This document shows positions 12,658 through 24,753 of a stretch of 64,000 bases of DNA, piece after piece. This DNA is from Nymphaea colorata (taxonomy: Eukaryota; Streptophyta; Magnoliopsida; Nymphaeales; Nymphaeaceae), in the NCBI RefSeq assembly GCF_008831285.2, contig NC_045140.1, positions 10,352,505 through 10,416,504 of the forward strand, written 5' to 3'. Position 1 is the stretch's first letter, and each line of letters starts with the position of its first letter. The notes under the pieces are model-generated. The model was not told where the DNA came from. It worked only from the letters and a program-made list of their open reading frames with translations, and searched no databases. The translations under genes were made by a program, and so were the position numbers.

Positions 12658-12745
12658 TAAAGGGCATTCATATGTTAAAAAATGATAATTTATGAAATTT
12701 TTAAAGGGCATTCATATGTTAAAAAGTGATAATTTATGAAATTTC
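12658..12745. repeat. 44-bp tandem duplication
   Basis: The block containing AGGGCATTCATATGTTAAAA occurs twice head to tail, starting at 12661 and 12705, with few differences. It is non-coding. Confidence 0.85.
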
Positions 12746-12949
12746 TAGGCATAAATAAAGTAAAACCTTTGAAGGTTCGCAGCGTTTTCTGAAAATGTGA
12801 TGGTGGGTCTAGGAATATTGAGATAAAAAGTGGGGAATACAAATAAAACCTTCGACTCTCCCCGTAATAACTCATGTTGCCCAACTTCGTGGTGGAGTAA
12901 AAATATAAAAATGATTACTTAAAGCACGTTTTTCATTTTTACTCCCTCT

Positions 12950-14093
12950 TTGTCTCTTTCTGTCGCCCGAGCTTGCTTTATAGAGAGAAGGAAGGGGACG
13001 GTAGGTTGAGCTAAGCGGGAGAAATCTGTCTGTCTGTCTCTCTTTCTCTGTTGTTGAGGTCCAGATTTCTTAGACGTTTCGTGTGTTTTGCTTAGTAGTT
13101 CAAGATTTAGTTCATCGCTGACCTTTATCGGGAATTCGAAGAATTTTCTGTTTAGTCCGTGTTTTTTTCTGGATCTCCAGTAAAGTATTTGCTGGAGGGT
13201 TTTCGGTACTGAACGATCTCTTTTCAGGGTTTACTGAATTGAGGCTTCTGTTATAGGTGGCGGAGTTGAGATTAGTGTGTTGAGTGTTAGTAAATTTATA
13301 TTCCATTTTGCTGCTTTTAGAGGGGTGTGGCTTGATCTTGTTTGGATTTGAGGTTGCTGCTCTGAAAGGAGGCGAAAGTATTGAGACGACGTGAGGGTTG
13401 TCCGGATTTCCTGAAGAGTTGCTGATTGCTTTCTTTGGTGCTTCTTTAGGTGCGATGTCTGCCTCTGCTTCGATTTTTTTTCTCCCGTCTGGAACTTTTT
13501 CGTTGTTGCATCCATAAACTTTTTTCAATTCTTTTGGGGAAGTCATTTGTGTTTTTGAGCTTTTTCTGGGAGGTTTAGTTTGAATTTTTTGGTGAATTTT
13601 AAAGTTGCTTCTATCAAATTTAGTGTTTTAGCTCTTTGAAGAAATTCAACACTAATTCTGTGAATTTTGTGCCTCGTTGTTTCTTGCTCGTGAGTTTCTA
13701 AGTCTGGTTTGGAAAGAAACTCAATCAAATACCATGAAGTTTGTGTCCCGTTGCTTCTTGCTTCAAAATTTATGAGCTTGATCAGATATTGTAAATTTCT
13801 CTGATTCCGTCTAGGTTAGAAATTGTTCTTTAGCTGACTACGTTTTTCGTTTCTTTGTCGAGAGCATCTTTTTTGACGTCCTTTAGTTTCTATCCAAATT
13901 CATTTAGGTTTTGCCTACCTGCCACTTGTTTCTTATCTTTTGCATGGTTATCTAATTGTTTCCTTATTTTAGTTAATTGTGTTGAAGTAAAAGGCATGAG
14001 CATAGAAACCTCCTCTAAGTGGGATAATGAAAAGGGGAAGAACGTCCTGGTTATTCATTTTTCTCTGTAATTGTTCCATCTTTAGGGGAAGAG
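12950..14093 (+). other. Leader region and probable 5' UTR intron of the AVT6-type gene
   Basis: A pyrimidine-rich block with CTGTCTGTCTGTCTCTCTTTC at about 13025-13045 looks like a plant transcribed leader. The start codon of the transporter follows an acceptor-like CATCTTTAG at about 14077-14085, so a 5' UTR intron of roughly 1 kb is likely. TTGAG|gtccag near 13060 is a candidate donor, but the choice is not secure. Open frames on either strand here look fortuitous. Confidence 0.45.
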
Positions 14094-17000
14094 ATGACGA
14101 TCGGAAGCCTGGCCCCTGCTAAAGAAAAGAAAGCAGGCAAAAGTAAGCAAGTGGCTGACGAGAAAGCTCCTCTGCTTCCGCTGAAACAGGATGAATTTGA
14201 AGGGGAACTGGATGGGTTCAATGGAGCTTCTTATGCCGGTGCTGTATTTAATCTCTCGACCACGGTTGTTGGTGCTGGAATCATGGCTTTACCTGCCACA
14301 ATGAAGGTTCTCGGACTTGGTCCAGGAATCCTGATGATCATCTTCATGGCATTTCTGACGGATGCTTCAATTGAAATGCTGTTGAGATTTAGCAAGGCTG
14401 GGAAAACAGTCTCATATGGAGGTGTTATGGGGGAAGCTTTTGGGAAATTTGGAAGGATTCTGTTGCAGATTTGTGTCGTTATTAACAATGTGGGTGTGTT
14501 GATCGTATACATGATCATAATAGGTAATCATATATGAGAATCCTCCAGCTTCGCTTTTGTCCTTTTTTTTTTTCCGGTACATGTATGAGAATCTTTTGTG
14601 CGCGTGTTTTCTTCTGTTACTTGTTTGAGGAAGCTTTCTTTTTGTTGATGTTTTTTCATTGAACGGCAAATTAAACTCACCATTTTTCTCTTTCCTTGAC
14701 TGTCCATATGAGTGGTATCATCTATCTTGTACAAGACCACTATTGTTGTATGCTTTTTAATTGATGGCCAATTGGTGGCTGGGGAGAATTATATGCTGGC
14801 AAAGTATATAGTAATTTTTAAGGCCATGTAATCCTGCACCTTAAATATTATTTATCTGTTCTTTAAGTTCCATAGTCCGCCTTCCTGAATACTTCTAAAC
14901 TGCTAGTTCTGGAAGTAAACTCTCATAGCCTGTCCAACTTCTTTTCTTCACCCCACGTGTTCTTTACATTGAACTGCTCTTTACTCGTTAGTAGTACTCC
15001 TAATTTTGCACAAAATTTACCGTTTTAGTCAGGTGACTGTTAAGTCATGTAGAGAAAAATCTTCTGCTTGCATGCTTACTAAGCGGCAGTCATGCTGCAA
15101 CTGCAGAGCACTTACAATTGATGGTTTCCATATTGCTAATTTCATTTAAGAATTTTCTACGTATCAAACATATTTCTTTTGACATATCCTTATAGAAATC
15201 TACATGTGTTGTTACATCAAGTTGGATAAGATGGCTGAGAACCTGAGACATATTCTCCGTTCTTCTGTTAGCTGTTCCAGATGGAAAGTTTTTTTATATG
15301 CTTTTTGTACTTGTTTCCTCTCAGGAGATGTGCTTTCTGGAACATCTTCAACTGGAGTACATCACTCTGGCGTGTTGGAAGGATGGTTTGGTGAACATTG
15401 GTGGAATGGGCGTGCATTTGTCTTGACTGTTACAACCTTAGCTATATTTGCACCACTTGGATCCTTCAAACGTGTAGGTATGTTCATATTGCTCGAAATA
15501 CTGTTTTCCTTCATTGAGCTATTTCCGCTCCTCTGTTGATGGGTGGCATCACTCTTAGAATCTCTCAACCAGTCCGAAAGTGCACCTTAGAATCGCTAAA
15601 TTGATTACTGAACTTGTGTAGGGTTATGGGCTCCCCTCTTTCTATTTCCAAATGTGCTGAATGAATAGTTCTTTCTCTCCAACCGACAAAAGTGTGTGCC
15701 AGTGGTAGGGCCTTTACTAAAGAGAAAAACTTATCACAGAAGATAATTCATGTGAAAATTTTACCTGATGATATTTCTTCTCAAGATTGGTAAGGTGGTT
15801 TAAAAATTTTAACTACAAAATCAGTAGTCTTCTGAATCTTTACAAAAGGCCAGCAAATTTTCTCCAACTTTATCCATGTCCTCAGACAGAAATTCATCGC
15901 AAACTTGATTTTGGAGTTTGTTCTTCTGCTTGCTAATCCTATGACCGAGCTCTTTAGTTGATATAAGAGAGATCACATGATATATTTAATATTTTTGTTG
16001 AGCACTTAGTTGTGATCTGATTTCGTCATCTTCTTTCAGATTCTTTGAGTTTCACCTCTGCATTATCAGTCGCGCTTGCAGTAGTATTTGTTGTTATAAC
16101 AGCTGGAATCACGATTGTCAAATTGATAAATGGGAGCATTCCAATGCCTAGGTGGATGCCTCATGTTACCGATATGGCTTCTATCTGGAATCTCTTCACA
16201 GTTGTTCCTGTTCTGGTCACTGCCTTTATCTGCCACTACAATGGTGAGTTAAAATCATCTTTGAAGCCATGTGGCTAAGTCTGGATTATTTCATGTCACT
16301 TCGTTTGCTTTTCAAATGTAACATTGTTTTGATAACTTGCATACTTGATTTGGCTTTGTAATATGCTTGCCTCAAAAGTACAGAACTTTGACTGTTATTT
16401 TTTCACTATTTTTTCTGTTCTTATTACTCCTAAGAGATGCTCAAAGTCTTCATTATCATTTTGCAGTCCATACCATAGAAAATGAGCTCGAAGACTCCTC
16501 TCAAATGCAATCCATAGTCCGCAGCTCACTGGGCCTTTGCTCGACAGTATATATTACCACCAGTTTCTTTGGCTTCCTTCTATTTGGAGAGGCTACTCTT
16601 GATGATGTCTTGGCCAACTTTGATGCCAACCTCGGGATCCCCTACAGTTCAGTTTTGAATGATGCAGTGCGTGTCAGCTATGCTGTTCATCTGATGCTCG
16701 TCTTCCCTATCATTTTCTTTGCCCTTCGGCTGAACCTGGACGGACTTCTATTTCCATCTGCAAGGCCCCTTGTATTGGATAACCGTAGGTTTGCATTGAT
16801 CACTGTGGCACTTATTGGAATAATCTTCCTCGGAGCAAATTTTATCCCAAGCATCTGGGATGCGTTCCAATTTACCGGAGCCACTGCTGCTGTCTGTATT
16901 GGTTTTATCTTCCCTGCATCCATTGTGCTAAGGTACTTCCGCCTAGTTACTTATTAGTTCTCAGTGTTCAAAAGTTTCAAATAGAGGCTGGTACTGGTCA

Positions 17001-17500
17001 TATTTGGTGTTGAAGGGAAACTACTGAGAGCCTGAGACAGATGGCTTTTCATGTCCCCATTGGTTCCACTAGGTTCTAAACTGCTGGAATTTGAATAATA
17101 GTATAACTTGTAGTTTCTCACAAGATTCAGACCCAACTTGGCTTAGGACCTGGAGGTTTGTTGTAAACCAACAGCCCAACACATACACGTATGTCTATGT
17201 GCCTAGAGGGGCAGGCGGAGAGTGGCTTTCCTGACCAAGGAAGCCCCTTCCGTAGGCTATCTTGTTCCACTGTTTCATTAGCGCTGGATTACCTAATTTA
17301 CAGAACGGTTTGCCGTTCTGATACTTTCTGATTCTTCTTCTCCCTCATTGACATGCAGGGACCCTTATGGCATTGCAACGAAGAGGGACAAGCTCTTGGC
17401 TGTGTTTATGATTGTGCTTGCTGCCTTCTCCAACTTGATAGCTATCTACAGTGATGCCTACTCGTTGTTCAAGAAAAGTGAGGTTTCTCCACGTGCCTAG
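14094..17500 (+). CDS. AVT6A: AVT6-type vacuolar amino-acid transporter
   Basis: Five coding exons join without breaking the frame: 14094-14523, 15325-15477, 16040-16243, 16467-16932 and 17359-17500, all with GT-AG introns, giving 464 aa. The product is a membrane transporter of the AAAP/SLC38-like family. AVT6 proteins export amino acids from the plant vacuole; that substrate role is family knowledge, not seen here. The hydrophilic N-terminus (MTIGSLAPAKEKK) is nearly that of Arabidopsis AVT6A as I remember it. It is followed by the first membrane segment with GAVFNLSTTVVGAGIMALP, then about ten further hydrophobic helices; NELED and FTGATAAVCIGFIFPASIV are further family signatures. The length is normal. 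It is the first of two plus-strand genes and looks intact. Family is certain; the exact paralogue (A to E) is not. Confidence 0.95.
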
Positions 17501-17700
17501 GACGGCAATTTATGTACATGCAGATGTGTTGCAAATGGTTGAATGTAAAGAAAATCATGGTTTTCTTGAAGGTTGAGGATTGGTTAGTTCAAAATGGAGA
17601 TTGAGCCAGCAAGTTCTCAAAAATGCCAACTGTGTTAGTTACATGTGCATGCAACTTTCTTGTATATCTATTTGTCTGAAATAAAATAATTTTTGCGTTA
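17501..17700 (+). other. Probable 3' UTR of the AVT6-type gene
   Basis: AT-rich sequence after the stop codon with an AATAAAATAAT polyadenylation-like element at about 17680-17691. No open frame. Confidence 0.5.
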
Positions 17701-17963
17701 CTGTGAACATTTGGTGGCGGTGATATCATTTAGTTAATGAAAATTTCCCTGGTCCCTCTCACATCTGCACTATGCTATCCAGGTTAAAGTCCACCCCAGA
17801 CACTGGTGCTACTTAGTTGTCTCTCTCTCTCTGAGGTTAGGGTTTCACAGTGAGCAGAGCCATCTCCAGCAGTGCCTGCTTGCCGGCGGCATTGTTGGGA
17901 TGAGGGGTATCGGTGTGAGCAGTAGTAAGGAAATGGAGCTGAGTCAAAGGGATTGGAGAAGTA

Positions 17964-18850
17964 ATGGAGGAAGTTTTGCCAGAAGCCCATCGAGATGGAG
18001 AGGCTTCCGTGCTAGATTTGGGGGTTGGATTCAAAAAGGGTCATTCATGGGCCTCCACTGTCGATGGGGATGAGAGGCCAGACCTTTCTAAATGTCCCAA
18101 AATAGAAGTTTCCTTGGATGATGATGTTCCAGTAGTGGGTTTTCACCCAGAGGCTCTGCACAAGTTCAAGGAGCCCTTTACATGCGACAGTGGCAGGCTT
18201 GTAGGGAGGAAGAGCTCGCCAAAACAAACTATTGGTTCATCTTTGATGCGCTCAGGCAACAGCGGAAATAAGTGAGGAACACCTGATTTTTAGTCAGAGG
18301 AAACAGGTGATTCCTCATACGAGTTGATTCAGAAAAACTCGAGATCGTCTTGAGGATGGGAGCTACAATGCTTATGGTGAGCAGTTGTCCCCCAGTTGAG
18401 GACATGAGGATCGAAGAACAGGACTGTGGGTGGAGCTCCCCAACCTCCCCGTCCACCTGTCGAACGAGCTATCTATCAGGGCATTGTCAAAGCTCTAAAT
18501 AGCCGATACATAAGAGAAGACCAGTGCTTGGAAGCATGGGAAAAAGTGGGGTTCATTTGGATTAGTTGGAAGCCCCCATCAACTTCTTTCTCATACATGC
18601 GATGAAGTTATTGTTGGACAAATAGACCAGTATTTTTCAAGAGATTATTTATGAGGCCAAGATTATATTTTGTAGATATTGTAGAGCTATGATGCATACA
18701 GCTTTATCCTTGCAGGAAGAATACCAACTATCAACAGGGGAAAATGGATTCCTAGAGTTTGGGAAGATGGCACTAAAACCCTCAGATGGACAAAGGAATT
18801 CATAATAGAAGCTTGCAACCTGCAGGGACCAGGAACTTAAGCATTCCTAA
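17964..18850 (+). pseudogene. LINE-A ORF1 remnant (DUF4283 gag-like)
   Basis: Across shifted frames the order of motifs matches plant LINE ORF1: a DLSKCPKIEVSLDD segment, a GRLVGRKSSP segment, a region rich in basic and acidic residues, and AWEKVGFI followed by a degenerate CCHC knuckle (CRYCRAMMHTALS, the last Cys lost). Stops at 18272 and beyond break it. It would have bound RNA in the retrotransposition particle. Confidence 0.65.
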
Positions 18851-19263
18851 GTCCTTGCCTGAATGTAGGGAGGACACCCCATCTATAGGAATCCAGCAAC
18901 AAAGGAGTGGAGTAGCGTGAGGTACATGGGGCCTCCAAGGAGGCCAACCTCAAAGACTGGCGGCCTTGCACCTTGGAAGAAGGAGGCAGAATAGAGTCTG
19001 CGCATAAGGGTGAGCAATCCTGCCCCTCGCCCATTCTCCCAAAGTTCCAAACCTCTTCAACAATAAGAACGACAAGAATCGCTTTGGGCCCAAAAGTGGT
19101 TAATTTGCCGCAGGGGAATTCAAACTAAAGGAACGATTCATTCTCTACGAGAAAAGTGCTCTCTAAACTGAACCATGAACGAGAATAGAATCTTGCTGGA
19201 AACTCAATTATCATATCCATGTAATCTGTAAGTGTGCCGGTGGAGTCGACCCCTTTCAACTAA

Positions 19264-19408
19264 CGCCGCCCTGTTTGGAGGAAGGAAAGGAAAGGAAAGA
19301 ACAACCAATCCAAACAAGTTTTATAATCATCTCTTTTCTTTCCTTTCCCATTCTCTTTCCCTCCCTTTCTTTCCCTTTCCTTCCCTTTCCCTCCATCCAA
19401 ACAAAGCG
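19264..19408. mobile_element. Tourist-like MITE inside LINE-A
   Basis: The 145-bp segment starts CGCCGCCCTGTTTGGAGG; the reverse complement of its end reads CGCTTTGTTTGGATGGAGG, giving inverted ends centred on TGTTTGGA. It is flanked on both sides by TAA (19261-19263 and 19409-19411), the 3-bp target duplication typical of PIF/Harbinger-derived MITEs. The interior is made of GGAAAGG/CCTTTCC words that could fold into a hairpin. Short frames on both strands are artefacts. Confidence 0.55.
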
Positions 19409-19829
19409 TAAGGGGCAAGTACCCCTTTCCCCTCGACTCCCATTAATCCTTTTTATTGTCTTCATGCAGTTTAGATATTGAGACATTGAGGCCCCACTGG
19501 GTTTTGTTTTCATGTCTGACACTCGAGACAAAGAAGAAGAAAAAGGAGGCGGAAAAGGAGACTGGAAGTAGCAAGAGGCACTCCAGTAAGAGCTCCTCCA
19601 TGGTATGCCTAAGAAGGGCCTCTATTGCTCAGAGAAAATATGCTTGGACAGAGCCTGGTGATTGACAAGAATGTAGACTTCAACCTCCACAACAAGTGGA
19701 CCTTGGTGGGGAGGAAGAGAAAGAAAAGTCAAGGAAAAGGGATGGAAGTTGTTGTCTCTCAAAACCTGGGTAAAGAAAACAGGATGGTTGATGGGGGTGG
19801 GGTGAGCTGCAGTCCTCGTTGACAAACTC

Positions 19830-21430
19830 ATGAACCTTCTCTGTTGGAACATAAGGGGAGCTATCAGGGGTGTAACTCAACAAAAAAACATTAGGACCTA
19901 TGAAAAAGCCCCAATCAGTTTTCTTATCAACACTCAGGTCAATGATAAAATTGTTGAGCGTTTGACCATAAGATGTTGCAACATAGAATTGGAAGCAAAT
20001 AAGGAGTTGTCGATAGGTAGAGCAAGAAGCATTTGTTTCTAGGACCTGACAGAGAAAGGTTGATTCGATAAAAAAAATACTAGTGATGCATTATAGGATA
20101 GTTTCAATTCAATGGAAATCTAGTCACTTTTAGGATGATTGGGTTGTATATGTCGAAACACCCTGTAGCAAGAATGGTAGTATTTAGTGAATTAGGAGCA
20201 GCCCTATGCTCTTATACTATCCCTTCGCTAGTCATGAGACAATTCAATGCAATGAGAGAAGTGGGGAATAAGACTGATCGATGCCCGAGTTTTCATTCAT
20301 GTAGAGGTTTTAACAGTTTTCTGGGCAGCCACAGGTTGTATGAAGTTAGAGATTCTAACTGCTCTTCTACTTGGTCTAACAGATGTAGTAGAAGAGAGAA
20401 GGTATCCCGTAAGCTAGATTGGTCTTTCATTAACTAAGAGTGGAATGAAATAATAATGTTTAATTATTCATTGGAGTCCATAATAAGACACATATCGGAT
20501 CATAAACCCTTGATTATTAAATTGAAGCCTACATTGGACCACAACAGGGGCAAGCCTAGATTCATATTCTTCAAACTATGGTTAATGATGGATGAAGCAA
20601 CAGAACTGTTTAAAAATACTTGGTATAAGCAGTAATCAAAGCGCCCAATGCTGAATGTGAATGTAGTATGCAAGAATCTAAAAAGGTGCAATGGAGATCA
20701 GTGTGGTAGACTTGAAGACAGAATCTAAAACCGTCATGAGTAGCTAGACTACTTTGATCGTCTCATAAAGAGAGGTAATTTAGAGGCTAATAGAGATTAA
20801 TCTATGGTGAGAGAGCAGCTATAGAAGGTTCTTTCTATGAAGAAAATATTATAGAAAAACAGGGTTAAGATCTGTTAGCTCAAAGGGTCTTTAAGAATAT
20901 GAAGTTCTTTCAGGCAATGGCAAATGACAGAAGGGTAAAAGATCTAATAGCAACTATAACAATTGGTGATCATGTCTTCGAGTGGCTGAATGATGTCATA
21001 AAGGAAATTTCGAGCTATTGTGAGATATTTTACAATGACCCAAATGTGAGTGGTTACATCCTTTCTAACATTGGTGATGGCCCAACATTGTTGCTAGAAG
21101 AGAACGAGGAGTTCTTTAAACAGTCAGACGACAAGAAGTGAAAAGAGCAGTTCGGAGTATAGACAAAGGCAATGCTACCAGCCTAGACAGTTTTCCTTAC
21201 TATTTCTTTTAATCGACCACAAGCTTACAAGTAATCCCAAAAGTGATGGTTAACATACTTTAAAATAACTTTTCTCGTATCATTAAGGAAGACCAGAGAG
21301 CTTTTGTGAAGAACATATACATTCAGAACCAAGTGGCAATGACAAATGACCTAGTAGACGTGTTGTGTAGGAGCAAGCAAAAGTCATTATGCCTTAGACT
21401 GAACCTATATAAGGCATATGCTGGCTCCTG
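19830..21430 (+). pseudogene. LINE-A ORF2 remnant (endonuclease and partial reverse transcriptase)
   Basis: It opens with MNLLCWNIRGA, the usual start of the plant LINE apurinic endonuclease. Then come KLDWSFIN and SDHKPLIIKL (C-terminal endonuclease motif, about 20405-20525), a linker with MKFFQAMANDRR (20899) and the first reverse-transcriptase blocks (DQRAFVK-like and LCLRLNLYKAYAG, about 21290-21425). Several frameshifts and stops interrupt it and the catalytic box is absent. Confidence 0.65.
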
Positions 21431-22299
21431 TTCAACTCATCAGTTTGTTGAATCAAGTTGAAACGAGTTTGGTATGAGCCAAACTGATACAATCCACAAA
21501 AAGCTACTTGGTACCACTTCAAGTGTTGTTGTGCCAGACTTGGGATTTGACCAAGCTAGTTGCGGGTATAACACAATTAATGATTCTTCGGGTGAGTAGG
21601 ACACCATTTAAACAAGATTCGAAGGCCCTCCCACTCTTCATGCCTCTAGGGTCCTAGGCGGCATAGAGACTAAATAGAGTACGGTGCACTCATCAACTAG
21701 AATGTGGTGATCTCACCTTTTATGTTTCATGGTACCAACACCTACATGAATGACGTGCCTTTTATGTGCCCTGCCTGCCCAACTAAGGATTTTCTCATGA
21801 ATTTTTTCTTGTGCAACAAACTTGAAAATAAGTAAGATGGGGCATACATATTTCACAAAGCTTACCTACCTGTTGGAAATTTACATCTATCCCACGCGGT
21901 TCAACCAAATGTTTCTCGAACAAACGTTCTAACAACCAAACACCATCTTTGCGTCACATCCGATAAAATGAGAATACTTAACAAAATTTAAGAAGTGTCC
22001 TAAATACAAAAACAAAAAAGAAGAATAAAATCAATTTTTGTTTGTTGCATATGGATTGAACTTAATTTTGCATTGATACGAAAAAATCAAGAAAAAACAA
22101 ACTTAACGGGATCGAATTTATAATACCGAAATTCGGCTCCTCATTCGGGTCGAGCTCGAGACGATCTTAATGGAGTCGCGCTCGTCTTGATTGATGCCCA
22201 GCCCTGCAGTGCACAACAGTGTTGAAATAAGCCAGGTTCGATCTGAACTGGGATTTCAACTTGCAGTAGAGGCGAATCGTCAATCGGCCGCAGTGTGAT
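21431..22299. other. Non-genic stretch upstream of BLOS2
   Basis: No coding sequence recognised. The last 200 bases before the BLOS2 start must contain its promoter and leader; GAGCTCGAG words at about 22149-22160 suggest decayed repeat sequence close to the gene. No confident TATA box. Confidence 0.4.
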
Positions 22300-24048
22300 A
22301 TGGCGGACGGACGGGAGGGAGAAGAGCGAGACGAGCTGGCGGAATCCCTCAACGACCTGTTCACCAACCTCTCCTCCATGGTCAAGTCTGAGCTCCAGGT
22401 AGTCCCCTCCCCATTCTGCTTCCATCTTCAGCCCCTTTGTTTCGATCGGCCTTGGTCTTCCGTGAATGCTTCCTTCGACTTCTCTTTCTTTTCACATATT
22501 TTAGGCTCCCATTTGAGGGTTTTGATCAAATTTTATTGGTTCCGATTAACCAATTGGAGCTGCAGTAGAATTTTTTTCTCTAGAGCGATGTTTGGGTGCC
22601 CACTCTTCTTGAATCTTAGAAACTTGGGGAATCTCGATTTTTTTTGTTTTTCTTCTTTTTAATTGAGCGTGGTCTCCGACCACCAAGCCAGACCTGTGGT
22701 GGTAGGGAAATCTGAATATCGTTCATGGTCCTTCCATTGTACCTGGACAATTTTGTACGGATTATTGGTGAATTGTTTGGATTCACCTGTTTGACTGGAA
22801 AATCGTTACAAGTGTGATGGTGCTGTCCCGGAGGCCAATGCTTTCTTGAGAAGCACTCAACATGTGAGGCAGTTCTAGATGCGAGTAACTTTTGGAAGAA
22901 AATGGAGTAGTCCGAAGACCTTTTCTTAAAGCCTCAGCAACGGTATGGAGTTCTTCTCTGTGTTGTATCAGAAAGATGATTTTCTTTTGCTCTGTGTATT
23001 TCTGTGTTGAACTTCTGAAGCACTGTAACGAGTTGACACTTGTTATGGGGCTCTGGATAGGATCACGCTTTAGGCTGGGGAAGGTTTAGTCCTGGTGTCC
23101 TTCAGTTTGCATGTCTATGTGAACTCACTTGCTGGGCCGTGAATCATTTGCATGGCGCACTTCAAAAAGATACGGAAGACGGTTGATATTCATCCTAAAG
23201 ATGCGTTGTTCTTCGTAGTACAAAGAACCGTTGGTTATCTTACATGAGAATTTTGTCAAACTAGGATTACATGGCGAAACGCCTCTATGATAGATGCATA
23301 AATGCATAAATACATCTATATATGTGTGTATGTGCATCTGCCGTCATGCTTATTTACATGTAAAGATTCTTACTGTGAAAAAGTGAGGCATGATATGATT
23401 TAAGCAAAGTTTTGTTCAAAGATATTACTTAATAACGTAATTGAAATATTGAATGAAATTCAACTAATGACAATTTTTTTTCTCAAACAAAAAACATATT
23501 TGGTTAAGTTTCTTGCTTTTTGGTTGAGGGTGACTTACACCCGGTTGATATCGGCTTACTAGCTTGGATAGCCAGAAAAAAGAGGTGCATGATCTGACCG
23601 ACTCTTCAGAGTGTGCTTTGCGGGGGAAAAGAAAAGGAAGAGAATACAGTTGACCAATCAGAAGTTGCCGACTGCTAATACTACTTCTGATATGTTCGTA
23701 GTAGTCTTTAAACAAGGCAACCTGAAAGCTCATTTCTTTTTATGAGATCACCGATAATCTTTTTGGCAGGGAACAGGAAACCTTCTACAGCTTTTGGAGA
23801 AAATGAACCTTAAAGTGGCCGAAGAATACCAAAATTTTGGAGACATTGCTTCAGGATTGAGAGTGTTTGTGGAGCAATTGAAGGCAAAAAATGGCAGCTT
23901 CCATGAGTATGTTCAGCAGATAGATTCCATTGAACGGCAAGTGACAGAATTTGAAGCTATTATCTCGATGCTTGACAACTATGTTCGTTTGCTAGAGACA
24001 AAGGTACGATCTGCATATCAAGATGTGCAACCTAAAACTATCAATTAG
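22300..24048 (+). CDS. BLOS2: BLOS2, BLOC-1/BORC subunit 2
   Basis: Two coding exons: 22300-22398 (33 codons, donor CAG|gtagtc) and 23770-24048 (acceptor ggcag|GGA), giving 125 aa, the usual length for plant BLOS2. BLOC-1/BORC complexes act on endosomes and lysosome- or vacuole-related compartments; in Arabidopsis BLOS proteins are tied to endosomal sorting (family knowledge). The N-terminus has RDELAESLNDLFTNLSSMVK, then EKMNLKVAEEYQNFGDIASG and a heptad-rich helix through QIDSIERQVTEFEAIISMLD that forms the coiled coil. A possible donor AAG|gtacga exists at 24003, but reading through gives the conserved LLETKVRSAYQ end, so I keep the stop at 24046-24048. The next gene, the RNA polymerase, converges on it. 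Confidence 0.92.
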
Positions 24049-24350
24049 ATGGTTGAGGCAGGCACGTTACCTGACCAGGGAAGCTAAACGCCGATATTTG
24101 ATCCTCAATACAATTCAACCCTATAGGAGAGGCAGATTTCAATCCTTTGAGAAAATCAAGTCCCGCACCAAGTTCTTCTATAGATCACATGAAAGCAGAA
24201 CCAGCAGCTTTATCATTGGGGCCTGATCTGTTAAGAAACTTGATTTTTTTCTCCTATGGAAAATGTTATCATTATCTCTTGACGAAGAAAAGATGTTCTC
24301 TATTGGAAATGCATGTTTCTGCTCATGGCAGAACTTACCTATCTTAAGCT

Positions 24351-24446
24351 GTATAATCATCTTCCATGATCTTCATTTTTTCGTATAATCATATTCCATG
24401 ATCTCCATTTTTCCGTATAATCATATTCCATGATCTCCATTTTCCC
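24351..24446. repeat. Three tandem copies of a 32-bp unit
   Basis: Units starting at 24351, 24383 and 24415 each begin GTATAATCAT and continue with CCATGATCT. Copies 2 and 3 are almost identical. The array lies just downstream of BLOS2, probably in its 3' UTR. There are no spacers, so it is not a CRISPR. Confidence 0.9.
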
Positions 24447-24460
24447 TTTTAACAGGCGTA

Positions 24461-24463
<3 letters not shown>

Positions 24464-24543
<80 letters not shown>

Positions 24544-24560
24544 ACACACACACACACCCA
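24464..24560. repeat. Compound (CT)n-(AT)n-(CA)n microsatellite
   Basis: About 22 CT units pass into about 16 AT units and then CA/CACG units. Open frames across it are artefacts. Confidence 0.95.
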
Positions 24561-24753
24561 CACGCACACGCACGCACATTGAATCAGTTTCTGGGTAAGC
24601 TGGCATTCAGCAGTCAGGAAAACAACGTAGAAGAAAAGGTGAACTACCATATAGATTGCGGCTGGGGATGGGCAACATGTATTGTACTTGGAAAAATAAA
24701 ATAAAGTAGCAACCAAGGTTAACTGCCAGCCATTTACAACAACAGAAGTACTA

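Larger units (their letters stand above)
17770..21430 (+). mobile_element. LINE-A: decayed plant L1-type retrotransposon
   Basis: A plus-strand LINE begins with a CT-rich leader near 17820. It continues with remnants of the DUF4283 gag-like ORF1 (about 17964-18850), then an endonuclease domain starting near 19830, and stops inside the reverse transcriptase at about 21430. Dozens of stops and frame changes interrupt it, and the C-terminal part of the reverse transcriptase, zf-RVT and RNase H regions are missing. A 145-bp MITE sits inside it at 19264-19408. No poly(A) tail or target duplication was found, so both ends are approximate. Confidence 0.75.

Noticed and set aside
13112-13728. Minus-strand frames of 144, 94 and 61 codons
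   Set aside because: They are antisense to the pyrimidine-rich leader and 5' UTR intron of the transporter; Lys/Ser/Pro-rich composition reflects base bias.
14231-14518. 95-codon minus-strand frame opposite the first transporter exon
   Set aside because: It is a shadow of the conserved coding exon.
24351-24446. CRISPR-like array of 32-bp repeats
   Set aside because: The units are directly adjacent without spacers, and the genome is a plant's.
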